From Anaeromyxobacter paludicola (GTDB lineage: Bacteria > Myxococcota > Myxococcia > Myxococcales > Anaeromyxobacteraceae), in contig NZ_AP025592.1 in the NCBI RefSeq assembly GCF_023169965.1, forward strand, positions 1,798,001 through 1,862,000: a stretch of 64,000 bases of DNA, written 5' to 3'. The notes below the pieces were generated by a model, which was not told the origin of the DNA, ran no database searches, and worked only from the letters and a program-made list of their open reading frames with translations. The translations under genes were made by a program, and so were the position numbers. Below, in pieces: positions 43,682 to 52,000 of the stretch (within the stretch, counting starts at the first letter, position 1; each line of letters starts with the position of its first letter).

Positions 43682-45520
43682 ATGCGCCTTCTACTCACCG
43701 TCACTGTCGCAATGCTCGTTTTGGCATGCGGGGGATCTCGGAGCCCGAGCCCGACTGACGGGGGGACCACCCCGGCCCAGCTGGCCTCCCTCGAAGTCAC
43801 GCTCCATGGAAACGCGAACGGGGTAGTCGTCGGCGACGGCCTCACCTGCTCGAACGATGTGTGCTCAGGAAGATACCCTCTGGGCAGCACCGTGACCCTC
43901 ACAGCGACGCCATCCACTGGCGCGTTCTTCATGGGCTGGTCGGGTGACTGCGCGGGTTCCGGGGCCTGTCGCCTCACCCTCGATCGTGATCGCGCCGTTG
44001 TTGCGGACTTCGATGCGGGCGTCTCGCTCACGGTAGGGCTGGCCGGAGAGGGAAGCGGGTGGGTAACGGCGGACGGCCTCGCCTGCGCGGTCGGCGCCTG
44101 CAGCGGGACCTATCGAAAGGGCGCTCAGATCACCGTCACCCCGGTGCCCGATCCCACTGACGTGGCATCGTTCTTCTCGGGGTGGGACGGCGTGTGCTCC
44201 GGCACCGGCTCCTGCTCCCTCACGCTCGACGGCGATACGGCCGTGACTGCGAATTTCGGGCTGCTCCGCCACAACCTCTCGGTGTCGATCCGCCATGACG
44301 GTGGCGGGACTGGGAGGGTCGTCTCCGATCCTCCTGGCATCTCGTGCGATGCGGGCACGTGCAGCGGCTCGTTCGTGCTGGGGCGAACCATCAAGCTCAG
44401 CGCCGCACCGGGAAGCGCCCGTTTCGTGCGCTGGGGCGGCGCGTGCAGCGGGACCGGGACCTGCCAGTTCACGGGGACGGCCGATGCGACGGTGAGCGCG
44501 GTCTTCCTCGGCGCGAACTACGTCTTCGCCACCTCCACGGATTTCCTGCCGAACGATGTCTCGCTCACCAGGGCCGACGCCGAGTGCGCCGCGCGCGCGA
44601 CCGCTGCCGGGTTGCCCGGCACCTACGTGGCTTGGATGTCCACCTCGACCGTGGCTGCGCGAGACCGGCTCGGCTCGTCCCAGGGCTGGGTGCGGCTCGA
44701 TGGCCTTCCCTTCGCTGACTCGGTCGCAAGCATCATCGCCGGGCAGCAGAAGTACCCAGTCCTTTTCGACGAGAACCAGCGCCCGCTGGCCCGGCCGGAC
44801 GTGCTCACCGGGACGAACATGGATGGCACTCTGGCAGCGGGCTACAACTGCGGGGATTGGTCGAACACCACCGACAACGTCATCATGGGGAAGGTGACCA
44901 CCGGCGGGCGGAGCTTCAGTCAGGAGGCGTACACCGCCTGCTCCTCGGGCCTGAGGTATCACGTCTATTGCTTCGGCACCGACGTGACCGCGACCCTGCC
45001 GCCTTCCACTCCCCAGGGCAGGATCGCCTTCGTCTCGAACTCCGAGCTTCAGGGAAACGCCAGCGGCCTGCCCGAGTTCGATCTGCTCTGCGAAGAGGAG
45101 GCGATCGCCGCCGGCCTTACCGGCAGCTACAAGGCTCTCGTCGCGACCAGTACGGCTTCGGCGATCTCTCGTTTCGACCTGACTGGTGCACCCTGGGTAC
45201 GACCAGACGGCGTGCAAGTCGCCGCCACGCCGTCCGACCTGGCATCGGGCAACCTGCTCGCCCCCCTGAATCTATGGGCGGACGGAAGCTACCGGCAGCC
45301 CTTCCGCGCCTGGAGCGGTTCGGCAATACCCGCAGCCATCGGCTCGATTGCCACGACGTGCTCGGACTGGACCGACGCCACCCTCGCCTGGCACGGGGCG
45401 TATGGTTCGCCCGACTTCACGTCCGCCTCCGCCTACGAGTATCCGGCCATGTCATTCTTCGGCGGGGGCTTCACCGGCCAGTGCGACTGGTTTGCGAGCG
45501 TCTATTGTCTTCAGGAGTGA
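43682..45520 (+). CDS. Secreted lipoprotein with three InlB-type repeats and two DUF1554-like domains
   Basis: This 612-aa protein has a lipoprotein signal (LLLTVTVAMLVLAC). Three divergent bacterial repeats of about 75 residues follow at about 38-275. Each has the pattern C-x4-CSG, a beta-strand with 'ATP', then F-x-GW-x-G-x-CSG-x-G-x-C (for example FFMGWSGDCAGSGAC). Then come two DUF1554-like modules (about 280-440 and 445-612) with AECAARATAAGLPGTYVAWM, GYNCGDWSNTTDN and the second copy EAIAAGLTGSYKALVATS. It is probably a surface adhesion or display protein. Repeats carry paired Cys that may form disulphides. Confidence 0.8.
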   Translation: MRLLLTVTVAMLVLACGGSRSPSPTDGGTTPAQLASLEVTLHGNANGVVVGDGLTCSNDVCSGRYPLGSTVTLTATPSTGAFFMGWSGDCAGSGACRLTLDRDRAVVADFDAGVSLTVGLAGEGSGWVTADGLACAVGACSGTYRKGAQITVTPVPDPTDVASFFSGWDGVCSGTGSCSLTLDGDTAVTANFGLLRHNLSVSIRHDGGGTGRVVSDPPGISCDAGTCSGSFVLGRTIKLSAAPGSARFVRWGGACSGTGTCQFTGTADATVSAVFLGANYVFATSTDFLPNDVSLTRADAECAARATAAGLPGTYVAWMSTSTVAARDRLGSSQGWVRLDGLPFADSVASIIAGQQKYPVLFDENQRPLARPDVLTGTNMDGTLAAGYNCGDWSNTTDNVIMGKVTTGGRSFSQEAYTACSSGLRYHVYCFGTDVTATLPPSTPQGRIAFVSNSELQGNASGLPEFDLLCEEEAIAAGLTGSYKALVATSTASAISRFDLTGAPWVRPDGVQVAATPSDLASGNLLAPLNLWADGSYRQPFRAWSGSAIPAAIGSIATTCSDWTDATLAWHGAYGSPDFTSASAYEYPAMSFFGGGFTGQCDWFASVYCLQE

Positions 45521-45800
45521 CGACATCAGCCCCTCCGGATCGTCCACGCTGACCAGCAGGTCCCGCAGCCGCACGGGGCACCCCATCCCGTAGGCGCGCT
45601 GCTTCGGCTCGAGCGCGATGGTGACGATGCCTCGCCCCGAACCGTTCACGATCCAGCGGCCCGCGAGGCCGTGGACGCCGCGGCTGACGGGACGGCGATC
45701 GTAAGCCTCGACCGCCGCGACAGCGGACCGGGGGAACTCCGCCCGGAACGCCCAGCCATCCGGTCGCGGATCGCTTCGCCCTCCATCTCGACGAACGACT
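45452..45800 (-). pseudogene. Possible gene remnant, unrecognised
   Basis: A minus-strand frame ends at 45452, antisense to the last 69 bases of the lipoprotein gene. From about 45800 it reads WAFRAEFPRSAVAAVEAYDR, then GVHGLAGRWIVNGSGRGIVT and CPVRLRDLLVSVDDPEGL, which has the composition and strand-turn pattern of a real protein fragment. The frame upstream continues only through the integrase remnant in antisense, so the N-terminal part seems replaced. No family was recognised. Confidence 0.3.
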
Positions 45801-45818
45801 TCGACGGGGGGGGGGAAC

Positions 45819-46065
45819 GCGGTCACGCGCTGTCCAAAGTGCAACTTCAAGCTGTGGGTCACCCCGATCCCGCGGGGCATCACCATCCACAAGCTGAGGC
45901 ACATGGCCGGCACCTTGCTCGCCAAGGCATGGGTCCCCATCCACACGATCCGGAAGGTGCTCGGACACTCGGACATCCGGTGACCGAGGCCCACGACCTG
46001 CACCTGCAGACGAGCGATGCCCGGAGAGCGATCGACGCGAACCTGGTTGTTTTCGAACCTGCCGG
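45819..46065 (+). pseudogene. Tyrosine-recombinase (integrase) C-terminal remnant with frameshift
   Basis: A 54-residue frame contains RCPKCNFKLWVTPIPRGITI then HKLRHMAGTLLAKAWVPIHT and IRKVLGHSDIR, covering the H-x-L-R box and LGH box of tyrosine recombinases; the CPKC insertion may bind zinc. It hits TGA at 45981. The continuation (LQTSDARRAIDANLVVF) is found in another frame, and the place of the catalytic Tyr reads HDLHL, so it seems lost. The N-terminal two-thirds is missing. A run of ten G lies just upstream at 45806-45815. This remnant lies about 100 bases from a tRNA 3' end fragment. Confidence 0.75.
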
Positions 46066-46160
46066 AGAGCTGGCCCGTGGCGCCCCAGGCACAACCCAGG
46101 CACACTCTTCCGGATTCCGGGACGGAGGCTTTCGCCGGCAACTTCAGGGGCTTCGATGAG

Positions 46161-46182
46161 TCGGGGAGACAGGATTTGAACG
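46161..46182 (-). other. tRNA 3'-end fragment, probable attachment-site scar (tRNA-Pro-like)
   Basis: On the minus strand this reads GTTCAAATCCTGTCTCCCCG then A. It equals the T-loop, 3' T-stem and acceptor strand of a bacterial tRNA, most like tRNA-Pro (acceptor 3' side CTCCCCGA). The 5' side of the T-stem does not pair, so it is not a tRNA gene. Such 3' fragments are the att cores left by tRNA-targeting tyrosine recombinases, and a recombinase remnant is next to it. Confidence 0.6.
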
Positions 46183-46351
46183 GACAGTGAACATGATTCC
46201 TAACCAGGCGAAGGCGCTCCACTTCCTCCAGATTCGCCCGTGGACACAGTCATTTCAGCGTTCCCCTCCCCGTCTCGACCCTCCGCCGCATTCCCCTCGG
46301 ATCCTCCTCCGGCGTGGAGCAGGTATGGAGCAGGCTCCGCGGGAAGAACCC

Positions 46352-46654
46352 TCACCCCTTCGCGGCCGCACCCCTGAGCTCGAGCCCGAGCGCTCGGATG
46401 ACCTTCATCACCGTGCCGAGCTCCGGGTTTCCGCCGGGCGAGAGCGCATTGTAGAGGCCCTCCCGCGTCAGCCCGGTCTCGCGCGCGAGCTGCGACATCC
46501 CACGCGCACGAGCGATGGTCCCGAGGGCGGTCGTGATGAAGCTGGGATCGTCGCGGCCCTCTTCGAGACAGGCCTCCCAGTACCGACTGATGTCGGCCTC
46601 CGTCTTGAGGTGCGCTGCCGAGTCCCACTTCTTGAGCGTGAACTTGCCTGCCAT
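46352..46654 (-). CDS. Putative addiction-module antidote protein (HTH), toxin missing
   Basis: This 100-aa protein has the antidote-protein pattern: N-terminal YWEACLEEGRDDPSFITTAL, then an HTH (IARARGMSQLARETGLTREG, LYNALSPGGNPELGTVMKVI). Usually such a gene follows a RelE/HigB-type toxin gene. Upstream there is instead the 3' end of an AbiEii gene, 22 bases away, so the toxin seems lost or replaced. The AbiEii 3' repeat ends 8 bases before this gene's ATG. Confidence 0.8.
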   Translation of the reverse strand: MAGKFTLKKWDSAAHLKTEADISRYWEACLEEGRDDPSFITTALGTIARARGMSQLARETGLTREGLYNALSPGGNPELGTVMKVIRALGLELRGAAAKG

Positions 46655-46661
46655 CTATGCG

Positions 46662-46860
46662 CTGGGCCGAGCGCAACTACTTCCGCCAGAGCCGGTCGAA
46701 TCTGGACAACATGGCCTCGAGGTCGAACGCGGGCGCATCGGCTCGCAGGACGGCTGGCAGATCGTGAGCCAGGCCCGCCTCCACCTTGCGACGTCGGTTC
46801 GCGTCCAGGGCGAACGACCTGCCCTGACGCGAGAGAGGGTCGGCATTCAACTCGGCGAGC
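46662..46860 (-). repeat. 199-bp inverted repeat, copy A (3' end of AbiEii gene)
   Basis: This segment matches 48850-49048 in the opposite orientation, without gaps and with about 11 mismatches counted by eye; most of them are in the first 60 bases. It covers the last 61 codons of the AbiEii toxin gene, its stop, and 15 bases after it. Confidence 0.85.
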
Positions 46861-47536
46861 TTGGCATCGACGAGACCCACGAACGCTGGCGAAGACAGAT
46901 CGGCGCCGGCGTCGAGCAAACGATCGAGGTCGTAGAAATCGCGGATAGCCTCGCGCGTGAAGGCAGCCGCACCTTCTCCGCATGCGCTTCGAGGGCGTCG
47001 AGCGCGAAGCACCTCGCGTCGGTCATGTCGCTCGCAAGCGGATCGGCGAGGAGCTGTCGAAGCCGGCCTTCGCGCACTGGACGCAGCACCGGACGGATGG
47101 AAACCTCGAGCATGATTCCTTGCGGGCCGAACTCGGAGGCGTAGTCGAGCTGCCAGACGCCATGCGCGGCCTTGTTGTGCAGTTCCCCCGCTGGGAACCG
47201 CGCCGACACGCCTACTTCCCCGGCCACGTCCTTGATCGCGTCGCGCACGTGGCGCATGCGGTTGACGTTCTGTAACCCTCGCCGGCTCGGCGTTCCGGGC
47301 AGCACAAGATCCGCGTCCTCCGACATTCGGAAGAAGCCCAGGTCGGCCTTGCTGAGGAGCGTCCCGCCCTTCAGCAGGAGCGCGTCCCCGAACCGCTGGC
47401 CGAGCGCCCAGAGCAGCCTCGTCAGGTAGAAGTCCTTCTCGATGAGCTGCGGCTCGACGCGCTCCCGCGCGGCCGCCTCGCGGCACAGGTCCGCGAGAAG
47501 CGGGCGCTCCGGGAGCGGCGGCGGGCTCACGCTCAC
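46677..47536 (-). pseudogene. AbiEii-type nucleotidyltransferase toxin, broken by a one-base frameshift
   Basis: The gene starts with GTG, overlapping the antitoxin stop by 4 bases. Its first part has LIEKDFYLTRLLWALGQRFG, then the nucleotidyltransferase motif DALLLKGGTLLSKADLGFFR with MSEDADLVLPG (G-G-T-x-L and D-x-D), as expected for AbiEii/AbiGii toxins that transfer nucleotides. After ALEAHAEKVR, near 46968, the frame breaks; adding one G restores AAFTREAIRDFYDLDRLLDA and the frame runs to the stop at 46677. The NTase core is upstream of the break, so a truncated protein could be made, but the C-terminal domain is lost. Copy A of the inverted repeat forms its 3' end. Confidence 0.8.
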
Positions 47537-48354
47537 GCGTCGTTCTCCACGACACGCCAGCTCGGGTTCAGGCGCCCTACCCGAGGAACCCCAGGGCGCA
47601 TCGACAGCACCGACTTCGTCGACCGCACTCTCTCGTGAAGGGCGGCGACTACCCGGCCCGATACGCCCGCTCGCTCGAGCAAGACGCCGAGCCGCTGACA
47701 CGTGCTGCTCCGGGAACCTCTCGCCGCGTACTCGACGAGCTTGCGCGCCGAGACCTTCGGGAGCACGGGCTCGACCAGCCGGAGCGCGTCGTCGCTGGTG
47801 CCCGCGACGGACGGGAAGTCCAGCAGGTCGAGCAGGGTGCGCTCGGGATCGCTGAGCTGCACCGGCACGCCCTCGACCGTTACCGCCGCGATGCCGTAAT
47901 CGAACTGCGCGGCCTGCACCCGGTGAAACGCGAGACGGGCAGCGCCGAGCCGGCGGCCCTGGTGGCGTCGAGCCGCGAACGCGTCCAGCGCGGACGAGTA
48001 CTGCTGCTCGGTCAGGCGGTGAAAGGTCAGCGCCCAGCGGCCGCCAAGGTAGTACGGCTCACCCTGTAACAGCGCTGCCGCCAGGACGGCCGCAGAGGGG
48101 GTCGTCGCCCGGTTGAGCGTGCGGAGAGGGCGTACCAGGTACTTGCCGCGGCCGATGCGCGCCAAGGCCCTCTTCTGGACGAGTCGCCAGGCCACATCCT
48201 GCGCCGCATCGGCCCCCACCGCCTGCCGGATGACGTCCATCGTGAGGATGACGCGCCGCTCCCGCTCCCATTCAGCCAGCAGGCTTACCTCACGCCGCGA
48301 CAGCGGGGCGCTGTAGATGCGTGCGCTGTAGTTCGCAGGCTCTGCGGGTTTCAT
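47533..48354 (-). CDS. AbiEi-type antitoxin
   Basis: This 273-aa protein has an N-terminal winged helix (about 30-90: VILTMDVIRQAVGADAAQDV, ALARIGRGKYLVRPL) and the AbiEi antitoxin domain (GEPYYLGGRWALTFHRLTEQ, then VTVEGVPVQLSDPERTLLDL and SARKLVEYAARG). In type IV toxin-antitoxin systems it represses its own promoter and neutralises AbiEii. The ATG follows at 48354. Here the toxin gene is frameshifted, so the antitoxin might persist alone. Confidence 0.85.
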   Translation of the reverse strand: MKPAEPANYSARIYSAPLSRREVSLLAEWERERRVILTMDVIRQAVGADAAQDVAWRLVQKRALARIGRGKYLVRPLRTLNRATTPSAAVLAAALLQGEPYYLGGRWALTFHRLTEQQYSSALDAFAARRHQGRRLGAARLAFHRVQAAQFDYGIAAVTVEGVPVQLSDPERTLLDLLDFPSVAGTSDDALRLVEPVLPKVSARKLVEYAARGSRSSTCQRLGVLLERAGVSGRVVAALHERVRSTKSVLSMRPGVPRVGRLNPSWRVVENDA

Positions 48355-48492
48355 GACGTCAGTCTACACCTCTCCCGCGCCGAATCCGGTGTGCCCATGC
48401 GGCGGGCTACGCTCATCCCTGGAGACTAGCGGGCAGGCCCCTTTGGGTCTAACCGCCGAGCTGCCGGTATGGTGCCGACCATACACCTCGGA

Positions 48493-48573
48493 ATGGGCGA
48501 AATGCCTGGTTTGTTCGTGATCGCGATGCTCGTCTTCGCGCCGAGCAAGCTCCCTCAACTCGGCATTACCTGA
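48493..48573 (+). pseudogene. TatA/B-like N-terminal scrap
   Basis: This 26-codon frame, MGEMPGLFVIAMLVFAPSKL-PQLGIT, is very similar to the N-terminal membrane helix and FGPxxLPELG hinge of TatA-family proteins. It stops right after the hinge, so the amphipathic helix is absent. It is probably a remnant rather than a working gene. Confidence 0.5.
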
Positions 48574-48659
48574 GCGAGGTCGCCGGCGGCCATCCAGGCG
48601 GCGGTGATAGCTGGGGTCGCTGGCCTTGATCGGCGTGGGCCGCGTCGCGGCTCATAAGT

Positions 48660-48749
48660 GGAGTTGATCCGGTTCCGTGGAGCCTGCGCGGCTTCGTGGA
48701 CTAATCCTCCACCCACAGCGGGAAGGACTCCACAAAACGGATCAACTCC
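48660..48749. repeat. Small palindromic element (MITE-like or structured hairpin)
   Basis: The ends GGAGTTGATCCG (48660-48671) and CGGATCAACTCC (48738-48749) are perfect inverted copies. After a 5/4-base internal loop a second stem GTGGAG / CTCCAC (48677-48682, 48728-48733) follows. The 90-base element is flanked by the 3-base direct repeat AGT. This looks like a miniature inverted-repeat element; no coding capacity is seen. Confidence 0.6.
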
Positions 48750-48849
48750 AGTCAGCGATCAGATCGTGGCATCGGCCGTCGCCGCACAACGAGCGGGCGA
48801 AAGCTGGGGCATGCGGTCGCCAGACCGTCGTGAACGGGCGTCTACGCCG

Positions 48850-49048
48850 GCTCGCCGAGCTGAATGCCGACCGGCTCGCGTGTCAGGACAAGCCGTTCGC
48901 CCTCGACGCGAACCGACGTCGCAAGGTGGAGGCGGGCCTGGCTCACGATCTGCCAGCCGTCCTGCGAGCTGATGCGCCCGCGTTCGACCTCGAGGCCATG
49001 TTGTCCAGATTCGACCGGCTCTGGCGGAAGTAGTTGCGCTCGACCCAG
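48850..49048 (+). repeat. 199-bp inverted repeat, copy B (detached AbiEii 3' end)
   Basis: This is a copy of the last 61 codons of the AbiEii gene plus its stop (49031-49033), in plus orientation, at the other side of the AbiE pair. The frame reads LAELNADRLACQDKPFALDA then RRRKVEAGLAHDLPAVLRAD. It has no NTase domain in front. Together with copy A it encloses about 2 kb with the toxin body, antitoxin, TatA scrap and palindromic element. Confidence 0.85.
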
Positions 49049-49065
49049 TCGACTGCGCCTGGAGG

Positions 49066-52000
49066 CTAAGGGGCCCGCCCGATCGCGCTCCTGAGCTGCT
49101 CGACCGTGGGCGGTTTCGCGAGGTGAACGTCGAAGCCGGCGTCCGTGGCGCGACGCTGGTCGTCGGGGAGCGCGTAACCCGTTAGCGCTATCAGGAACGT
49201 TCCGCGAAGCGCCGGATCGCTCCGCAGCACCTGTGCCACCTTGTACCCGCTCATACCGGGAAGGCCGACGTCGCACACCACGACGTCGGGACGGAACTCG
49301 CGACTCCGCTCGATTCCCCCTGGACCGTCGTGCGCGACCTCGACGGTGTGGCCCTCTAGCTCGAGCACCGCGCGCAGGGTGTCGGCACCGTCGTCGTTGT
49401 CGTCGATGACGAGGACTCGGCGCGCACGAGGCGGTGTGCCCGGTTCGGGCTCACGCGCGTCGGGCGGCGCCGCCGCGAGCGGCAGCCGCACCACGAACTC
49501 GGTCCCCGTGCCCCGGCCGAAGCTCTTTGCCTCGACGTCTCCGCCGTGCGCCTCGACGAGCCCCTTCACGAGCGCGAGTCCGAGTCCCAGGCCGCCAGCA
49601 CTCCGATCGAGCGTGGCGTCGGCCTGACGGAACGGCTCGAAGAGGTGGGGGAGCATCGCGCGCTCGATGCCGACCCCGCTGTCGCGCAGGTGAACCTCCG
49701 CGCGCCCTTGGGCGATCTCGAGGGCGAGCCGGGCCGAGCCTCCTCGAGGAGTGAATTTCGCCGAGTTCTGCAGGAGGTTCCCGATCACCTGCGAGAGGCG
49801 CGTGCGGTCGCCGTCCACCCAGGCGGTGGCCGACGCCGCATCGACGTCGAGGCTCAACCCGCGCGCCGTGAAGATCTCGCGGTGATCCTCGGCCGTGCGC
49901 AGAACGAGATCTCCTAGATCGAGGTGCTCGCGGTGGAGCTGGAGCTTGCCGTGGGAGACGCGCGTCGCGTCGAGGAGGTCGTCCACGAGCCGCGAGAGGT
50001 GTCCCGCCTGGCGCGCGATGATCCGCTGGGCGCGCCGCGCCTCTTCGCCGCCCGGCGGCGTGAGCTCAAGGATGCGGACACCATTCAGGATCGGGGCGAG
50101 CGGGTTTCGGAGTTCGTGCGACAGCACGGCGAGGAACTCGTCCTTGCGGCGGTCGGCGTCCCGCAGCGCCTGCTCGGCGCGCCCGCGCTCCGCCATCGCC
50201 TCACGGAGGGCCGACTCGACCTCCTTCAGCTTCGTCACGTCCGTGAAGGACATCACGACGCCGGCGATGACGTTCGAGGGCGTACGGTAGGGATTTATCC
50301 GCATGAGGAAGAAGCGGCCACCTTCGGCGGTCCGGACCGTTCGATCGATCGGCTCGAGCGTCTGCAGAACCCGCTCGACCTCGCGGGGCACGCCCTCCGC
50401 GTCGAACCGCGCGGCGAAGTCAGAGAGCGCCCGTCCCACGTCCCCCTCGGCGAAGCCGAACATGGCCATCGCCTCGGGCGTGAAGCGCGAGATGCGGAGG
50501 TTTCGGTCGAGGAACACCGTCGCGATCTGCGTGCTCTGGAAGAGGTTCTGGAGGTCGCCGAGGAGGACCTCCATCTCGTCCACCTTCTTGGAGAGCTCGG
50601 CGTTGACCGTGTTGAGCTCCTCGTTCACGGACTGCAGCTCCTCCTGGGACGTCTGCAGCTCTTCGTTGGACGAGTGCAGTTCCTCGTTCGTGGACTGGAG
50701 CTGCTCGTTGGCGGCGCGGAGGGCCTCGTTCGCGTTCTCGAGCTCGTCCACCGTGAACTGTAGGCGCTCCCGGGAATTCGCGAGCTCCAGCTCGAGCCGC
50801 CTGAACCGCTCCACCGTGGGCGCATCGAGCGGTTCGCCCCGAGCGATGGCGGTCGCGCGAAGCTCCTGGAAGACGACGAGGAATAGCTCGTCGGGATCCT
50901 GCTCCGTCGCTGGAACGCGGCGGACGACGACGTTGAGGCGCCGCTCGACGCCGTCCACGAGCACCGTGAGGTCCCTGTGGACGACCGGGCTCGGTTGCCT
51001 CGCGGCGCTGTGGAAAGAGGCCCCGAGCCCCACCTTCAGCTCCGGTCGGACGAGGTGCATCAGGTTGGTCGCGGGCGGACCGGGCTGAGGCGGCAGATAG
51101 ACGCCCAGGTCCGTACCCCAGAGGTAACGGATCTCCCCCCGGCCATCGACCACCACCGATGCCGGCGCGTACTCCTCGAGGACGATCTTCCGGGTACGAT
51201 CGGCGGCGCTGCGCACGTCCGGGCCGCTCCGTCGTGCCAGCGGCGCCACGCCGGAAAGGAGCGCCGACGCCTCGCGCTCGACGATCGCCGGGAGCTCCGG
51301 GCGACGCCCCCCGTCGCGGCGGCGGAACAGCCGATCGGCCTTCTCCACCACCTCGAAGAGCTCGAGCTCCCGGGTGCCCATCATCTCGGCCTTGCCGAGG
51401 AGCAGGTACCCACCGGGCCGGAGCGCGTAATGAAGCGTCTCGAGGACGCGCCGCTGGAGGGCCGGCTCGAGGTAGATGAGGAGGTTGCGGCAGCACACGA
51501 CGTCCATGCGCGAGAACGGCGGGTCCCTCGCGACGTCGTGGGCCGTGAAGATACAGAGGTCCCGAATGTCCTTGGTCACCGTGTAGGATTCGCCACGCTT
51601 CACGAAGAAGCGCGCCAGCCGCTCCGGGCTCACTTGCTTCTCGATGACGCTCCCGTACCGGCCGCGGCGCGCCTCGGCGAGAGCCGACGCGTCGATGTCC
51701 GTCGCGAAGATCTGGGCCTTCGGCGGACGCTTCATGCGGTCCAGCCGCTCGCGCACCAGCATCGCCACCGTATAGGCCTCCTCGCCGGAGGCGCAGGCGG
51801 GCACCCAGATCCGGACGCCCTCGCTGGAGTGGCGCTCCAGCACGTCAGGGATCACCACGCTCTCGAGCGCCTGGAACGGCTCGCCGTCCCGGAAGAACGC
51901 GGTAACGTTGATCATCAGATCGTCGGTGAGCTGGTGGCTCTCGCCCTCGTCGCGCGAGAGCTGCGCGACGTAGTCGCGTATCGTCGCCGTGCTCGTCGCC

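Noticed and set aside
46161-46182. A complete tRNA gene
   Set aside because: Only the T-loop and acceptor 3' side fit; the 5' T-stem does not pair and no anticodon arm is found.
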